A stretch of 64,000 nucleotides of DNA from Hyphomicrobium sp. (lineage in GTDB: Bacteria; Pseudomonadota; Alphaproteobacteria; Rhizobiales; Hyphomicrobiaceae). The notes under the pieces were generated by a model that saw only the letters and a program-made list of their open reading frames with translations, was not told the origin of the DNA and made no database searches. The stretch's first letter is position 1. Each line of letters begins with the position of its first letter. Positions 8,251-17,757 of the stretch are shown one piece after another. The position numbers and the translations under genes are program-made. Where the stretch lies: positions 434,001 to 498,000 of the forward strand of contig JAFWGI010000005.1 of assembly GCA_017512425.1 (NCBI GenBank). Direction: 5' to 3'.

Positions 8251-9702
8251 ATGGCCCCCGCGCCGGCGAAGTATCCGACGTCCGCTCTGATCGATGGGCA
8301 ATGGATCGGTTCGTCCGCAACATTCGCCGTACTTAATCCGGCAACCGGCGCCGAAATCGCGCAAGTTCCGAACCTCGGAGCAAAAGAAACAAAAGCCGCT
8401 ATCGATGCTGCGAGCGGCGCGTTGCCGGCGTGGTCGGCGAAAACGGCTAAAGAACGCGCGAATATCCTGAAGCGCTGGTTCGAGCTCGTTACCGCCGATA
8501 CCGAAGCGCTCGCGCAATTGATGACGGCCGAGCAAGGCAAGCCGCTGACCGAAGCGCGCGGTGAAGTTGCTTACGGCGCGTCGTTCATCGAGTGGTTCGC
8601 GGAAGAGGCCAAGCGCGCCTACGGCAAGACAATCCCGACAACGGTTGCGTCGCGCCGTTACGTCACGATCAAGCAGCCGATTGGCGTCGTCGCCGCTATC
8701 GCGCCGTGGAATTTCCCAATTGCGATGATCACGCGCAAGGTGGCGCCGGCGCTTGCTGCAGGCTGCACTGTCGTCGTCAAGCCGTCGGAAGATACGCCGC
8801 TCTGCGCGCTCGCAATCGCAAAGCTCGCGCTTGATGCTGGCGTCCCGCCGGGCGTCTTCAATGTCGTGACAACGATGGACGCGCCGGCCGTCGGCAAAGT
8901 GATGACGGACGACGGCCGCGTGCGGAAACTGACATTCACGGGTTCGACAGCGGTCGGGAAGGCGCTCTACCGGCAGTCGGCCGATACCGTGAAGAAGCTC
9001 ACGCTCGAACTCGGCGGTAACGCGCCGCTTGTGATTTTCGACGACGCAAATCTGGAACAGGCCGTCGCCGGCGCGATGGCCTCGAAGTATCGCAATGCTG
9101 GTCAGACGTGCGTGTGCGCCAACCGCATCCTCGTGCAGTCGGGCATCTACGATCGCTTTGCGGCGGCTCTGGTTGATGCGGTCGCGAAGCTGCACGTCGC
9201 GCCCGGCACGGACGCGAAAAGCACCATCGGACCGCTGATCAATGCCGATGCCGTAGCCAAGGTCGAGACGTTGTCGAAAGACGCGGTTGCCAAGGGTGCA
9301 AAAGTTCTGACGGGCGGCGCACGCAGCAAAGCCGGGCCGTTGTTCTACGAGCCGACCGTGATCAGCGGCGTGACCGCGAACATGGACATCGTGCGCGAAG
9401 AAATTTTTGGACCGGTTGCAGCGTTGATGCGCTTTGAAACCGAAGCCGAGGCCATCGCGCTTGCCAACGACACGCCATTCGGTCTCGCGGCCTATTTGTT
9501 CAGCCAGAATTTGAGCCGCGCCTGGCGCGTCGCAGAAAAGCTCGATGCCGGCATGATCGGCGTCAATGAAGGTGTTTTTTCGAACGAGGTTGTGCCGTTC
9601 GGCGGCGTCAAAGAATCGGGCCTGGGCCGCGAAGGCGCAGCCGAAGGTCTCGAAGAATATCTCGAAACGAAATTCATCTGTCTCGGCGCAATCGATGCCT
9701 GA
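8251..9702 (+). CDS. gabD: Succinate-semialdehyde dehydrogenase
   Basis: Aldehyde dehydrogenase that turns succinate semialdehyde, made from GABA by GabT, into succinate; GabD enzymes often also accept glutarate semialdehyde. The 483-residue protein has PWNFPIAMITRK, FTGSTAVGK, general base Glu253 in LELGGNAP and Cys287 in GQTCVCANR. That last motif is very close to the E. coli GabD form. It starts ten bases after puuC with an AAAGGAAG ribosome site. No frameshift was seen, and length is normal for the family. Confidence 0.9.
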   Translation: MAPAPAKYPTSALIDGQWIGSSATFAVLNPATGAEIAQVPNLGAKETKAAIDAASGALPAWSAKTAKERANILKRWFELVTADTEALAQLMTAEQGKPLTEARGEVAYGASFIEWFAEEAKRAYGKTIPTTVASRRYVTIKQPIGVVAAIAPWNFPIAMITRKVAPALAAGCTVVVKPSEDTPLCALAIAKLALDAGVPPGVFNVVTTMDAPAVGKVMTDDGRVRKLTFTGSTAVGKALYRQSADTVKKLTLELGGNAPLVIFDDANLEQAVAGAMASKYRNAGQTCVCANRILVQSGIYDRFAAALVDAVAKLHVAPGTDAKSTIGPLINADAVAKVETLSKDAVAKGAKVLTGGARSKAGPLFYEPTVISGVTANMDIVREEIFGPVAALMRFETEAEAIALANDTPFGLAAYLFSQNLSRAWRVAEKLDAGMIGVNEGVFSNEVVPFGGVKESGLGREGAAEGLEEYLETKFICLGAIDA

Positions 9703-9764
9703 CGGTGAGCAGTGGTGGTGGTGAAGTTGGCTGGCTTTTTGCCGTAACCGGAGTGGAGCGCACG

Positions 9765-10865
9765 ATGACCGACACGTCGAGGAAGGGTTTGTTTGGGAGC
9801 GCTTCGCGCAGATCGTTTTTGAGTGGCGTCGGCGCCGCGGCCGTCGGCCTGACATTCTCGGGCGGCAAGCTCGGCAAGGCGCTTGCGGCGGAAGAAAAGA
9901 AGCTCAACTTCTACAATTGGGATACATATATCGGCGAGACGACGCTCGACACGTTCCAAGCCGCATCCGGCATTGACGTCAACATGAGCCTGTTTGCGAC
10001 CAACGACGAACTGTTTGCAAAGCTGCGCGCCGGCAATCCCGGTTACGACGTCATCGTTCCGGGCAGCGAGTTTGTTGAGCGCATGATCACGGCCGATCTG
10101 CTGACGCCGCTCGAGCATTCGAAAATTCCGAACATCAAAAACGTATCGAAAGAATTCATCGACGACGCGCCCTACGATCCGGGTCGCAAGTTCTCGTTGC
10201 CGTACACGTGGCTTGTCATCGGCATTGGCTATCGCAAGTCGAAAGTGAAAGAAGTGCCGGATAGCTGGAAGTACGTGCTCGATTCTGACCAGTACAAGGG
10301 CCGCATCGCGGTCTTTTCCGACGCCAGCGAACTCTATCGCCACGGCTTCAAGTATCTCGGACATTCGGCGAACGCCGGTACGCCGGATCTGGTCAAGCAG
10401 GTCGAGGCTATGCTGATCAAGCAGAAACCAAACATCAAAGCCTTTCACGAAGATAACGGCCAGGATCTGCTGCTGTCGGGCGAAGTCGACGTCGTGATGG
10501 AGTACAATGGCGACATCGCGCAGATCATGGCGGAAGACGACGACATCGCGTTCGTCGTGCCGAAAGAGGGCAGCCTGAAGCAGTCGGATACGCTGTGCAT
10601 TCCGAAGGGGGCTCCTCATCCCGAAAACGCGCACGCGTTCATCAATCATCTGCTCGACGCCAAGGTCGGCGCAGAAATTTTCCATACGATCAAGTTCCCG
10701 TCTCCGAACGCGGCGGCGACGGCGATCATGGACGATGCCTACAAGAACAATCCGGCGATCTTCCCGCCGGCCGACGTTCTCGCGAAGTGCGAGTACCCGC
10801 GCTACGCGGGCGAAGAAATGACGCGGCTGTTGGATGAATCGCTGACGCGTCTCAGAGCTGATTGA
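9765..10865 (+). CDS. Polyamine ABC transporter substrate-binding protein (PotD/SpuD-like), first system
   Basis: Periplasmic receptor of the first polyamine importer. The ATG at 9765 has GGAGCG upstream and gives 366 aa; a GTG at 9705 would add an unlikely non-signal extension. The N-terminus carries a twin-arginine signal (RRSFLSGVGAAAVGLTF) ending near ALAAEEKK. The mature part opens LNFYNWDTYIGETTLDTF, the hallmark of PotD/PotF proteins, where acidic and aromatic residues line the amine pocket. Two permeases and an ATPase follow in the same orientation. The exact polyamine preference cannot be read. Confidence 0.88.
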   Translation: MTDTSRKGLFGSASRRSFLSGVGAAAVGLTFSGGKLGKALAAEEKKLNFYNWDTYIGETTLDTFQAASGIDVNMSLFATNDELFAKLRAGNPGYDVIVPGSEFVERMITADLLTPLEHSKIPNIKNVSKEFIDDAPYDPGRKFSLPYTWLVIGIGYRKSKVKEVPDSWKYVLDSDQYKGRIAVFSDASELYRHGFKYLGHSANAGTPDLVKQVEAMLIKQKPNIKAFHEDNGQDLLLSGEVDVVMEYNGDIAQIMAEDDDIAFVVPKEGSLKQSDTLCIPKGAPHPENAHAFINHLLDAKVGAEIFHTIKFPSPNAAATAIMDDAYKNNPAIFPPADVLAKCEYPRYAGEEMTRLLDESLTRLRAD

Positions 10866-10901
10866 TGCGCGACGCAACCTAGTGGCTGAAGGGCTCGGTC
10901 A

Positions 10902-11816
10902 ATGCTCAATCGCGATGGCCAATCGAGATCAACGTTCTGGGCCACGGTGCTGCCACCCACGCTGTGGGTGGCAGTGTTTTTCCTCGTGCCGCTCGGCATA
11001 GTCTGGCTTTACAGCTTCGGCCAGAACGAAGGTCTGACCGGCATTTCACTCACCGGAACGTTCGCGAATTATGTGCGCGCATTCGATCCGCTCTACCTGC
11101 AAATCTTCGCCAAATCGATTTTTGTCGCCGGTCTGACGACGCTTCTCTGCCTGATTATCGGTTTCCCCGTGGCGCTTGCGATCGTGTTTGCGGACGAAAA
11201 ATCGCGAACTTGGCTGCTGATGCTCGTCATGCTGCCGTTCTGGACGAACCTGCTGATCAGGACGTACGCGCTGATCGCGGTATTACGCACCGAAGGCTTC
11301 GCGAACTTCACGCTCGAGTGGCTGTGGAACAACGCGAGCGGCGTTATGACGTTTGCGGGGCTGGCGCCGCTCGGCGATTTCCAGCCGCTGCAGTTGCTCT
11401 ACAACAATTTCGCGGTGGTCGTCGGCCTCGTCTACGTCCATCTGCCGTTCATGGTGCTGCCGCTGTACGCGGCGCTGGATCGTCTCGACAAATCGCTGAT
11501 GGAAGCGAGCCTCGACCTCGGCGCGGGTCATCTGCGCACACTCTTTTCAATTGTCGTGCCGCTTGCCATGCCGGGTATCGTCTCGGGCGTGATTATTACG
11601 TTCGTGCCCGCGCTTGGCGCGTATCTGACGCCAGACCTGCTCGGTGGCCCGGATAGTCAGATGATCGCCAACGTTATCGAGCGGCAATTCAAACGCGCCA
11701 ATGACTGGCCGTTCGGTGCCGCACTGTCGTTCCTTCTGATGTATGCAACCTTCATCGCCATTGCCATGCGCAGTTATCTGACGCGCGGCAAGGCGGTTGA
11801 CGCCCACGGGATCTGA
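10902..11816 (+). CDS. Polyamine ABC transporter permease (PotB-like), first system
   Basis: Inner-membrane subunit of about six helices. The first helix is LWVAVFFLVPLGIVWLYSF. The cytoplasmic coupling loop has the EAA-type signature (EASLDLGAGHLRTLFSIVVPLAMPGI), which docks on the ATPase. The 304-aa length is typical of PotB/PotH. Its position directly after the receptor and three bases before the second permease indicates one transcript. I name it by family only, since a second set exists at 22430-26586. Confidence 0.88.
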   Translation: MLNRDGQSRSTFWATVLPPTLWVAVFFLVPLGIVWLYSFGQNEGLTGISLTGTFANYVRAFDPLYLQIFAKSIFVAGLTTLLCLIIGFPVALAIVFADEKSRTWLLMLVMLPFWTNLLIRTYALIAVLRTEGFANFTLEWLWNNASGVMTFAGLAPLGDFQPLQLLYNNFAVVVGLVYVHLPFMVLPLYAALDRLDKSLMEASLDLGAGHLRTLFSIVVPLAMPGIVSGVIITFVPALGAYLTPDLLGGPDSQMIANVIERQFKRANDWPFGAALSFLLMYATFIAIAMRSYLTRGKAVDAHGI

Positions 11817-11819
11817 GAT

Positions 11820-12647
11820 ATGGCCGATCGTCCCGCACCGCTTGAATACAACCGCACATGGCCGATGCGGCTGTGGCTCGGCGGCGTTTTCTTCTTCCTG
11901 TACGCGCCCTTGATCGCACTGATGGCATTTTCTTTCAACGACAGCAAACGAACGATTGTCTGGCGCGGGTTCACGTTCGATCACTACAAGAAACTGTTCA
12001 ATAATAACGAGCTGATGCTGGCGTTCGCCAACTCGCTGACGATCGCGTTTATCACGACGCTCATTTCGGTTGTGCTCGGGGCGTTGGCGGCAGTGATGCT
12101 GTGGCGATTCCGGTTCCGGTTCAAAGGCGCGATTGAAGGCGCGCTCGCGCTGCCGATTGTCGTGCCGGAAATCTGCATGGGCGTCGCCATGCTGGTCTTC
12201 TTCGCGCGCGTGATGCCCTGGCCGAACGACCTGATATGGCCATTCAGCCTCGGCGCCATCATTATCGCGCACGTCTCATTCTGCTTCCCGTTCGTCACGA
12301 TGGTCGTGCGCGCGCGTCTCGCGAGCTTCAACAAGGAACAGGAAGAGGCTGCGCGCGATTTGGGTGCCTCCGACTGGGAAGCCTTTCGCGACGTGCTGCT
12401 GCCGCACATGAAGCCGGCTCTGATTGCTGGCGCACTGCTCTCGTTCACGCTGTCGCTGGATGACTTCGTGATTACATTCTTCACCTCCGGACCGAACACC
12501 GTGACGTTCCCGGTCAAGGTCTACTCGATGGTGCGTTTCTCCGTGACGCCGGAAGTCAATGCCGCGTCGACCATGTTGATTGTTCTGACTGTCGTACTCA
12601 TGGCGCTGATGATGCTCGGTCAGCGTAAATCGACGACTGCAAAGTGA
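11820..12647 (+). CDS. Polyamine ABC transporter permease (PotC-like), first system
   Basis: Second inner-membrane subunit (275 aa) pairing with the PotB-like protein. The N-terminal segment has the PotC/PotI-type FFLYAPLIALMAFSFNDSK, and the coupling loop reads EAARDLGASDWEAFRDVLLPHMKPALIAG. The motif SLDDFVITFFTSGP near residue 205 is typical of PotC/PotI. The gene starts three bases after the previous stop and ends ten bases before the ATPase gene. Confidence 0.88.
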   Translation: MADRPAPLEYNRTWPMRLWLGGVFFFLYAPLIALMAFSFNDSKRTIVWRGFTFDHYKKLFNNNELMLAFANSLTIAFITTLISVVLGALAAVMLWRFRFRFKGAIEGALALPIVVPEICMGVAMLVFFARVMPWPNDLIWPFSLGAIIIAHVSFCFPFVTMVVRARLASFNKEQEEAARDLGASDWEAFRDVLLPHMKPALIAGALLSFTLSLDDFVITFFTSGPNTVTFPVKVYSMVRFSVTPEVNAASTMLIVLTVVLMALMMLGQRKSTTAK

Positions 12648-12657
12648 GGATTGCGCC

Positions 12658-13809
12658 GTGGATGTGATGTCTGAAAAATCTGCGAAGTCTCTGGTCAAAC
12701 CAATCATCAGCTTCCGCAACGTCGTGAAGAAATTCGGTTCGATGGTGGCGGTTGACAATGTCAGTCTCGATATCGAGCCGGGAGAGTTCTTCGCGCTGCT
12801 CGGTCCATCGGGTTGCGGAAAGACGACTCTGCTGCGCATGCTTGCGGGCTTCGAAGTGCCGACAGACGGGCAGGTCTTGATCGACGGGCAGGATATGGGC
12901 GCGACGTCGCCGAACCAGCGGCCCGTCAACATGGTGTTTCAGTCTTACGCGGTGTTTCCGCACATGACGGTTGCGAAGAATGTCGGTTACGGATTGAAGA
13001 TCGACGGCGTGCCGGCGCAGGATATCGAAACGCGCGTGCAGGAAGCGCTCGAGCTTGTGCAGCTCGGGCATCTGGCGGGCCGCATGCCGGACCAGTTGTC
13101 GGGCGGGCAGCGCCAGCGCGTTGCGCTCGCACGGGCCTTGATCAAGAAACCGAAGGTCTTGCTGCTCGATGAGCCGTTGTCGGCACTCGACGCAAAGTTG
13201 CGCGAAGCCATGCGCTTCGAACTCTCGCAATTACAGCAGAAAGTCGGCATCACCTTCATTATGGTGACGCACGACCAGGACGAAGCGCTGGCGATCGCGT
13301 CGCGGATCGCCGTCATGCACAAGGGCGGCATTAGCCAGCTCGGCACGCCGTCAGACTTATATGAATTTCCGGCCTCACGGTTTGTCGCCGACTTCATCGG
13401 CTCGGTGAATATGTTCGAGGGGACGTTGCTGAAAGACGAGCCGGACGAAGCGCTGATCGGATGCCCGGAGCTTGCGCCGCACGCGATCCATCTGCCGCAT
13501 TCGGCGCCGGGCAACGTCAACGCACCGGTCTGGGTTGCGATCCGTCCTGAAAAAATGAATTTGCACAAAAATTCTGACGAGCCGCCACCGGTGCGCGATT
13601 GTCCCGCCGCGCATAACGTCTGCAAGGGTGTGATCAAGGAAATTTCGTATCTCGGCGATACGTCGATTTTCCATGTGCAACTCGCGAATGGACGGTTAGT
13701 TCGCGTGTCGCGCCCGAACCGATCACGATACGATCAAGACAACTACGGCTGGGGAGAGACTGTTTGGGTTAGTTGGTCCGGCTCCAGTCCTGTCGTGTTG
13801 CTGTCGTGA
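12658..13809 (+). CDS. Polyamine ABC transporter ATP-binding protein (PotA-like), first system
   Basis: ATPase that powers the first importer. Motifs in order: Walker [15 protein letters not shown] loop [13 protein letters not shown] signature [15 protein letters not shown], Walker [14 protein letters not shown] and the H loop VTHDQDEA, followed by a C-terminal TOBE domain (about 270-380) as in PotA/PotG. Start choice is between GTG 12658, eight bases after a GAGG, and ATG 12667; spacing favours the GTG. The stop overlaps a possible GTG start of the acyl-CoA dehydrogenase gene. Confidence 0.88.
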   Translation: MDVMSEKSAKSLVKPIISFRNVVKKFGSMVAVDNVSLDIEPGEFFALLGPSGCGKTTLLRMLAGFEVPTDGQVLIDGQDMGATSPNQRPVNMVFQSYAVFPHMTVAKNVGYGLKIDGVPAQDIETRVQEALELVQLGHLAGRMPDQLSGGQRQRVALARALIKKPKVLLLDEPLSALDAKLREAMRFELSQLQQKVGITFIMVTHDQDEALAIASRIAVMHKGGISQLGTPSDLYEFPASRFVADFIGSVNMFEGTLLKDEPDEALIGCPELAPHAIHLPHSAPGNVNAPVWVAIRPEKMNLHKNSDEPPPVRDCPAAHNVCKGVIKEISYLGDTSIFHVQLANGRLVRVSRPNRSRYDQDNYGWGETVWVSWSGSSPVVLLS

Positions 13810-13853
13810 GCAACTCGCTAAAACAGCAACAAAAGAGCGACGCAAACGCGCCT

Positions 13854-15053
13854 ATGGCCACGCCTTATACATACGCATCGCCGCCAAGCTTTTCTTGGAG
13901 CGATCCGCTGTTGTTCGAGGCCGCATTGTCGGACGATGAGCGCCAGCTTGCCGATGCCGCGCGTAAATTCTGCGACGATCGCTTGCAGCCGCGCGTGCTG
14001 TCTGACTATCGCAACGAAGCGTTCGATCGAGAGATCATGCGCGATCTTGGCGGTATGGGATTTCTCGGCCCGACGATACCCGAGGAATACGGTGGCGCAG
14101 GGGTCAACGCGGCGTGCTACGGCCTGATCGCGCGCGAAATCGAGCGCGTCGATTCCGGATATCGCTCGGCGATGAGCGTGCAATCGAGCCTCGTGATGTT
14201 TCCGATCCTCGCATTCGGCAGTGAGGCGCAGCGGCGAAAGTATCTCCCGCGCCTCGTGACCGGCGAATGGATCGGCTGTTTCGGATTGACGGAACCCGAC
14301 CACGGCTCGGATGCGGCTGCGATGGCAACGCGCGCGCGGACGGTTGCGGGCGGCTATGAATTGAGCGGCACGAAAACGTGGATCACAAATGCGCCGCTTG
14401 CCGATGTCTTCGTGGTGTGGGCGCGGACCGATGACGGCAGCATCCGCGGCTTCATTCTCGAGCGCGGGATGGCGGGCCTCAGCACGCCGAAAATCGAGGG
14501 CAAGCTTTCGCTGCGGGCGTCGGTCACTGGTCAGATCGTGATGGAGAGCGTCAACGTTCCGGCCGAGAATATGCTGCCCGGCGTTCAGGGTATTAAAGGC
14601 CCGCTCGGCTGCTTAAACAACGCGCGGTTTGGTATTGCCTGGGGTGCGCTCGGTGCGGCAGAGTTCTGCTGGCACGCTGCGCGGCAGTATGTGCTCGATC
14701 GAAAGCAGTTTGGTAAGCCGCTTGCGGCCAATCAGTTGATCCAAAAAAAACTCGCCGACATGCAAACCGAAATCACGCTGGCGTTGCATGCCTGTCTGCA
14801 CGCGTCGCGCCTTAAAGATCGTAACCAGCTCGCGCCGGAAGCTGTGTCGCTGTTGAAGCGCAACAATTGCGGCAAGGCGCTCGATATCGCGCGTACCGCC
14901 CGTGATATGCACGGCGGCAATGGCATATCGGACGAGTATCACGTCATCCGGCACATGATGAATCTCGAAGCCGTGAATACTTACGAAGGTACACACGACA
15001 TCCACGCACTCATACTGGGCCGCGCGCAGACCGGCATCCAGGCATTTTCCTGA
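13854..15053 (+). CDS. gcdH: Glutaryl-CoA dehydrogenase
   Basis: FAD enzyme that oxidises and decarboxylates glutaryl-CoA to crotonyl-CoA, the outlet for lysine, cadaverine and 5-aminovalerate carbon. It is unusually close to the human enzyme: [54 protein letters not shown] and the catalytic-base segment [17 protein letters not shown] all match the GCDH pattern. I chose ATG 13854 (399 aa); an in-frame GTG at 13806 overlaps the ATPase stop and is possible. The glutarate-activating CoA-transferase or ligase is not in the window. Its place between a polyamine importer and gabT links it to C5 diamines. Confidence 0.92.
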   Translation: MATPYTYASPPSFSWSDPLLFEAALSDDERQLADAARKFCDDRLQPRVLSDYRNEAFDREIMRDLGGMGFLGPTIPEEYGGAGVNAACYGLIAREIERVDSGYRSAMSVQSSLVMFPILAFGSEAQRRKYLPRLVTGEWIGCFGLTEPDHGSDAAAMATRARTVAGGYELSGTKTWITNAPLADVFVVWARTDDGSIRGFILERGMAGLSTPKIEGKLSLRASVTGQIVMESVNVPAENMLPGVQGIKGPLGCLNNARFGIAWGALGAAEFCWHAARQYVLDRKQFGKPLAANQLIQKKLADMQTEITLALHACLHASRLKDRNQLAPEAVSLLKRNNCGKALDIARTARDMHGGNGISDEYHVIRHMMNLEAVNTYEGTHDIHALILGRAQTGIQAFS

Positions 15054-15065
15054 AGGAGACGACGC

Positions 15066-16361
15066 ATGGCGACCTCAGCTGAACTTCAAGCGCGCCGGGT
15101 TGCTGCCGTGCCGCGCGGCGTCGGCAACGTCACGCAGATATTTGCGAAGCGCGCAAAGAACGCAGAGCTATGGAGTGAAGAGGGCAAACGCTTCATCGAT
15201 TTCGGCGCGGGGATCGCGGTCGTCAATACAGGCCATCAGCATCCGAAAATCGTCGCGGCAATTGAGGAGCAGCTGAAATCGTTCAGCCATGTCTGCTTTC
15301 AAGTTACGCCGTATGAGAACTACGTCACGCTCGCCGAGCGTCTGAACAAAATCGCGCCCGTTGCCGGCCCGGCGAAAACGATGCTCGTTTCGACCGGCGC
15401 CGAAGCTGTCGAGAACGCCATCAAGGTCGCGCGCGCATTCACAGGGCGTGCAGGCATTATTTCATTTGGCGGCGGGTTTCACGGCCGGACCCACATGGGC
15501 ATGGCGCTGACCGGAAAAGTCGTGCCTTACAAGAAGGGATTTGGACCGTTTCCGCCGGAAATCTATCACGCCGTTTTCCCGAACGCCTACCACGGGGTCT
15601 CGAACGAGCAGAGCCTTCAAAGCATCCAGCATATTTTCAAATACTCGATCGACCCGTCGAACGTCGCAGCGATCATCATCGAGCCGGTGCAGGGCGAAGG
15701 CGGCTTCAACATCGCGCCGGTCGAGTTCTTGAAGTCGCTGCGCGCACTGTGCGACGAGCACGGCATCATGCTGATTGCGGATGAGATCCAAACCGGTTTC
15801 GCGCGCACAGGAAAAATGTTCGCGTTCGAGCACGCCGGTATCAAGGCGGACGTCGTGACGCTTGCGAAAGGTTTGGCGGGCGGATTGCCGCTCGCGGCTA
15901 TCGTCGGCCGCGCCGATGTGATGGATGCGTCGAACCCTGGCGGGCTTGGCGGAACCTACGCGGGCAATCCAATCGCCTGCGCCGCAGCGCACGCCGTGCT
16001 CGACGTCATCGACGAAGAAAAACTTTGCGAGCGCTCACGGGCGATCGGCGAGATTATTCTGCGCAGGCTTGGACAATTGAAGGAACGCTCGAACCTCAAC
16101 TGCATCGGCGACATTCGCGGCCTCGGCGCCATGTGCGCGCTCGAACTCGTCAAGGATATAGCGAGTGGTGAGCCGGACGCCGGGTTGACGTCGGCGCTGT
16201 TGAAGACCGCGAGCGACAAAGGCTTGATTCTGCTGTCCTGCGGGACATACGCCAACGTCATTCGTTTTCTCGTACCGCTGACAGCGAGCGATGCGCTCGT
16301 CGAAGAAGGTATGGATATATTCGCCGATAGTCTGGTCGAGGCCGTAAGCCGCGCCTCATGA
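15066..16361 (+). CDS. gabT: 4-aminobutyrate aminotransferase
   Basis: PLP enzyme that transfers the amino group of GABA to 2-oxoglutarate, making succinate semialdehyde; many members also take 5-aminovalerate. The 431 residues contain the PLP-phosphate site STGAEAVENAIKVAR, GFHGRTHMGMALTGK, IIEPVQGEGGF, DEIQTGFARTGK and the PLP lysine Lys268 in LAKGLAGGLPL. These match GabT rather than the pyruvate-dependent enzymes at 3265 and 16398. It follows gcdH by twelve bases with a GGAGA ribosome site and feeds GabD. Confidence 0.93.
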   Translation: MATSAELQARRVAAVPRGVGNVTQIFAKRAKNAELWSEEGKRFIDFGAGIAVVNTGHQHPKIVAAIEEQLKSFSHVCFQVTPYENYVTLAERLNKIAPVAGPAKTMLVSTGAEAVENAIKVARAFTGRAGIISFGGGFHGRTHMGMALTGKVVPYKKGFGPFPPEIYHAVFPNAYHGVSNEQSLQSIQHIFKYSIDPSNVAAIIIEPVQGEGGFNIAPVEFLKSLRALCDEHGIMLIADEIQTGFARTGKMFAFEHAGIKADVVTLAKGLAGGLPLAAIVGRADVMDASNPGGLGGTYAGNPIACAAAHAVLDVIDEEKLCERSRAIGEIILRRLGQLKERSNLNCIGDIRGLGAMCALELVKDIASGEPDAGLTSALLKTASDKGLILLSCGTYANVIRFLVPLTASDALVEEGMDIFADSLVEAVSRAS

Positions 16362-16397
16362 CCCACACCAACAAACGATACACGCGGGAGTGCCGTT

Positions 16398-17720
16398 ATG
16401 AACGTCCAGCACAAGACCAATGACCTATCAGCGTTCTGGATGCCTTTCACGGCCAACCAGCAGTTCAAAAAGAATCCGCGCATCTTCGTTGGCGCGGACC
16501 GCATGCACTACATCACCGACGACGGCCGGCGCGTGCTCGATGGTACGTCCGGCCTGTGGTGCGTGAATGCCGGCCACTGCCGTCCGAAGATCGTCGAAGC
16601 CATTCAGAAGCAGGCGGCGACGCTGGATTTCGCCGGCACATTCCAGATGGGGCATGCGAAGGCGTTCGAATGCGCGTCGCGACTGGTCAACATCGCGCCG
16701 AAGGGGTTCGATCATGTGTTTTTCACGAACTCGGGTTCGGAGTCTGTCGAAACGGCGCTCAAAATGGCGCTGGCGTATCACCGCGCCAAAGGCAACGCGA
16801 CGAAGGTTCGTCTGATCGGACGCGAGCGCGGCTATCATGGCGTCAACTTCGGCGGCATGTCGGTCGGTGGTATTTCGAACAATCGCAAAATGTTCGGCGC
16901 GCTGGTCAGCGGCGTCGATCATTTGCGGCATACGCATGATCTTTCACGAAATGCGTTTACGCGCGGCGAGCCGCAGCACGGTGCTGAACTGGCAGATGAT
17001 CTCGAACGCTTGGTCGCCTTGCACGACGCGTCAACAATTGCGGCATGCATTGTCGAGCCTGTGGCGTGCTCGACCGGCGTGCTCATTCCGCCGAAGGGTT
17101 ATCTCAAGCGTCTGGCCGCTATCTGCGCGAAGCACGATATCCTGCTGATTTTCGACGAAGTCATCACCGCGTTCGGCCGCCTCGGCACGCCATTTGGCGC
17201 AGACTATTTCGATATCTCGCCGGACATCATCACGACGGCCAAGGGCGTGACGAACGGCGTCATTCCGATGGGCGCCGTTTTCGTAACGTCGAAAATCCAC
17301 GACGCGTTCATGACCGGCCCCGAGAGCATGATCGACTTCTTCCACGGCTACACCTACTCGGGCCACCCGATGGCGTGTGCGGCCTCGATCGGCACGCTCG
17401 ACACCTACCAGGAGGAAGGCCTGCTGACGCGGGCTGCGGACATCGCACCCTACTGGGAAGAACAGCTGCATGCACTGAAGGGGATGCCACACGTCATCGA
17501 TATCCGAAATATCGGTCTGATCGGAGCGATCGAGTTTGAGCCGGAGCCGGGCGCGCCGGGCAAGCGCGCTTACGAGCGGTTCGTAAAGGCGTTTGAAAGC
17601 AATCTGCTTGTGCGTCAGACCGGAGATATTATTGCGATATCGCCGCCGCTGATCATCTCGAAATCGGAGATCGACCAATTGTTCGAGATTCTGAAGAAAG
17701 TTTTGAAACCCACAAACTGA
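16398..17720 (+). CDS. Beta-alanine:pyruvate (omega-amino acid) aminotransferase
   Basis: Class III aminotransferase predicted to convert beta-alanine plus pyruvate to malonate semialdehyde plus alanine. Features: FWMPFTANQQFKKNPR and GLWCVNAGHCRPKI at the N-terminus, the FTNSGSESVETALK cofactor site, RGYHGVNFGGMSVGG, DEVITAFGRLGTPFGADYF and the PLP lysine Lys282 in TTAKGVTNGVIPMG. This motif set is that of the omega-amino-acid:pyruvate group. The next gene, mmsA, would consume malonate semialdehyde, which is the strongest contextual support. Beta-alanine can arise from 1,3-diaminopropane released from spermidine. Confidence 0.88.
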   Translation: MNVQHKTNDLSAFWMPFTANQQFKKNPRIFVGADRMHYITDDGRRVLDGTSGLWCVNAGHCRPKIVEAIQKQAATLDFAGTFQMGHAKAFECASRLVNIAPKGFDHVFFTNSGSESVETALKMALAYHRAKGNATKVRLIGRERGYHGVNFGGMSVGGISNNRKMFGALVSGVDHLRHTHDLSRNAFTRGEPQHGAELADDLERLVALHDASTIAACIVEPVACSTGVLIPPKGYLKRLAAICAKHDILLIFDEVITAFGRLGTPFGADYFDISPDIITTAKGVTNGVIPMGAVFVTSKIHDAFMTGPESMIDFFHGYTYSGHPMACAASIGTLDTYQEEGLLTRAADIAPYWEEQLHALKGMPHVIDIRNIGLIGAIEFEPEPGAPGKRAYERFVKAFESNLLVRQTGDIIAISPPLIISKSEIDQLFEILKKVLKPTN

Positions 17721-17757
17721 GCTGCGCAGCCAAGCGCGCCAACGAGAGATCGACGAC

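Noticed and set aside
8227..10877. Long minus-strand open frames (542 and 461 codons) opposite gabD and the polyamine receptor gene
   Set aside because: Same antisense effect. The Arg/His/Asp-rich products have no family features, and the plus-strand genes are certain.
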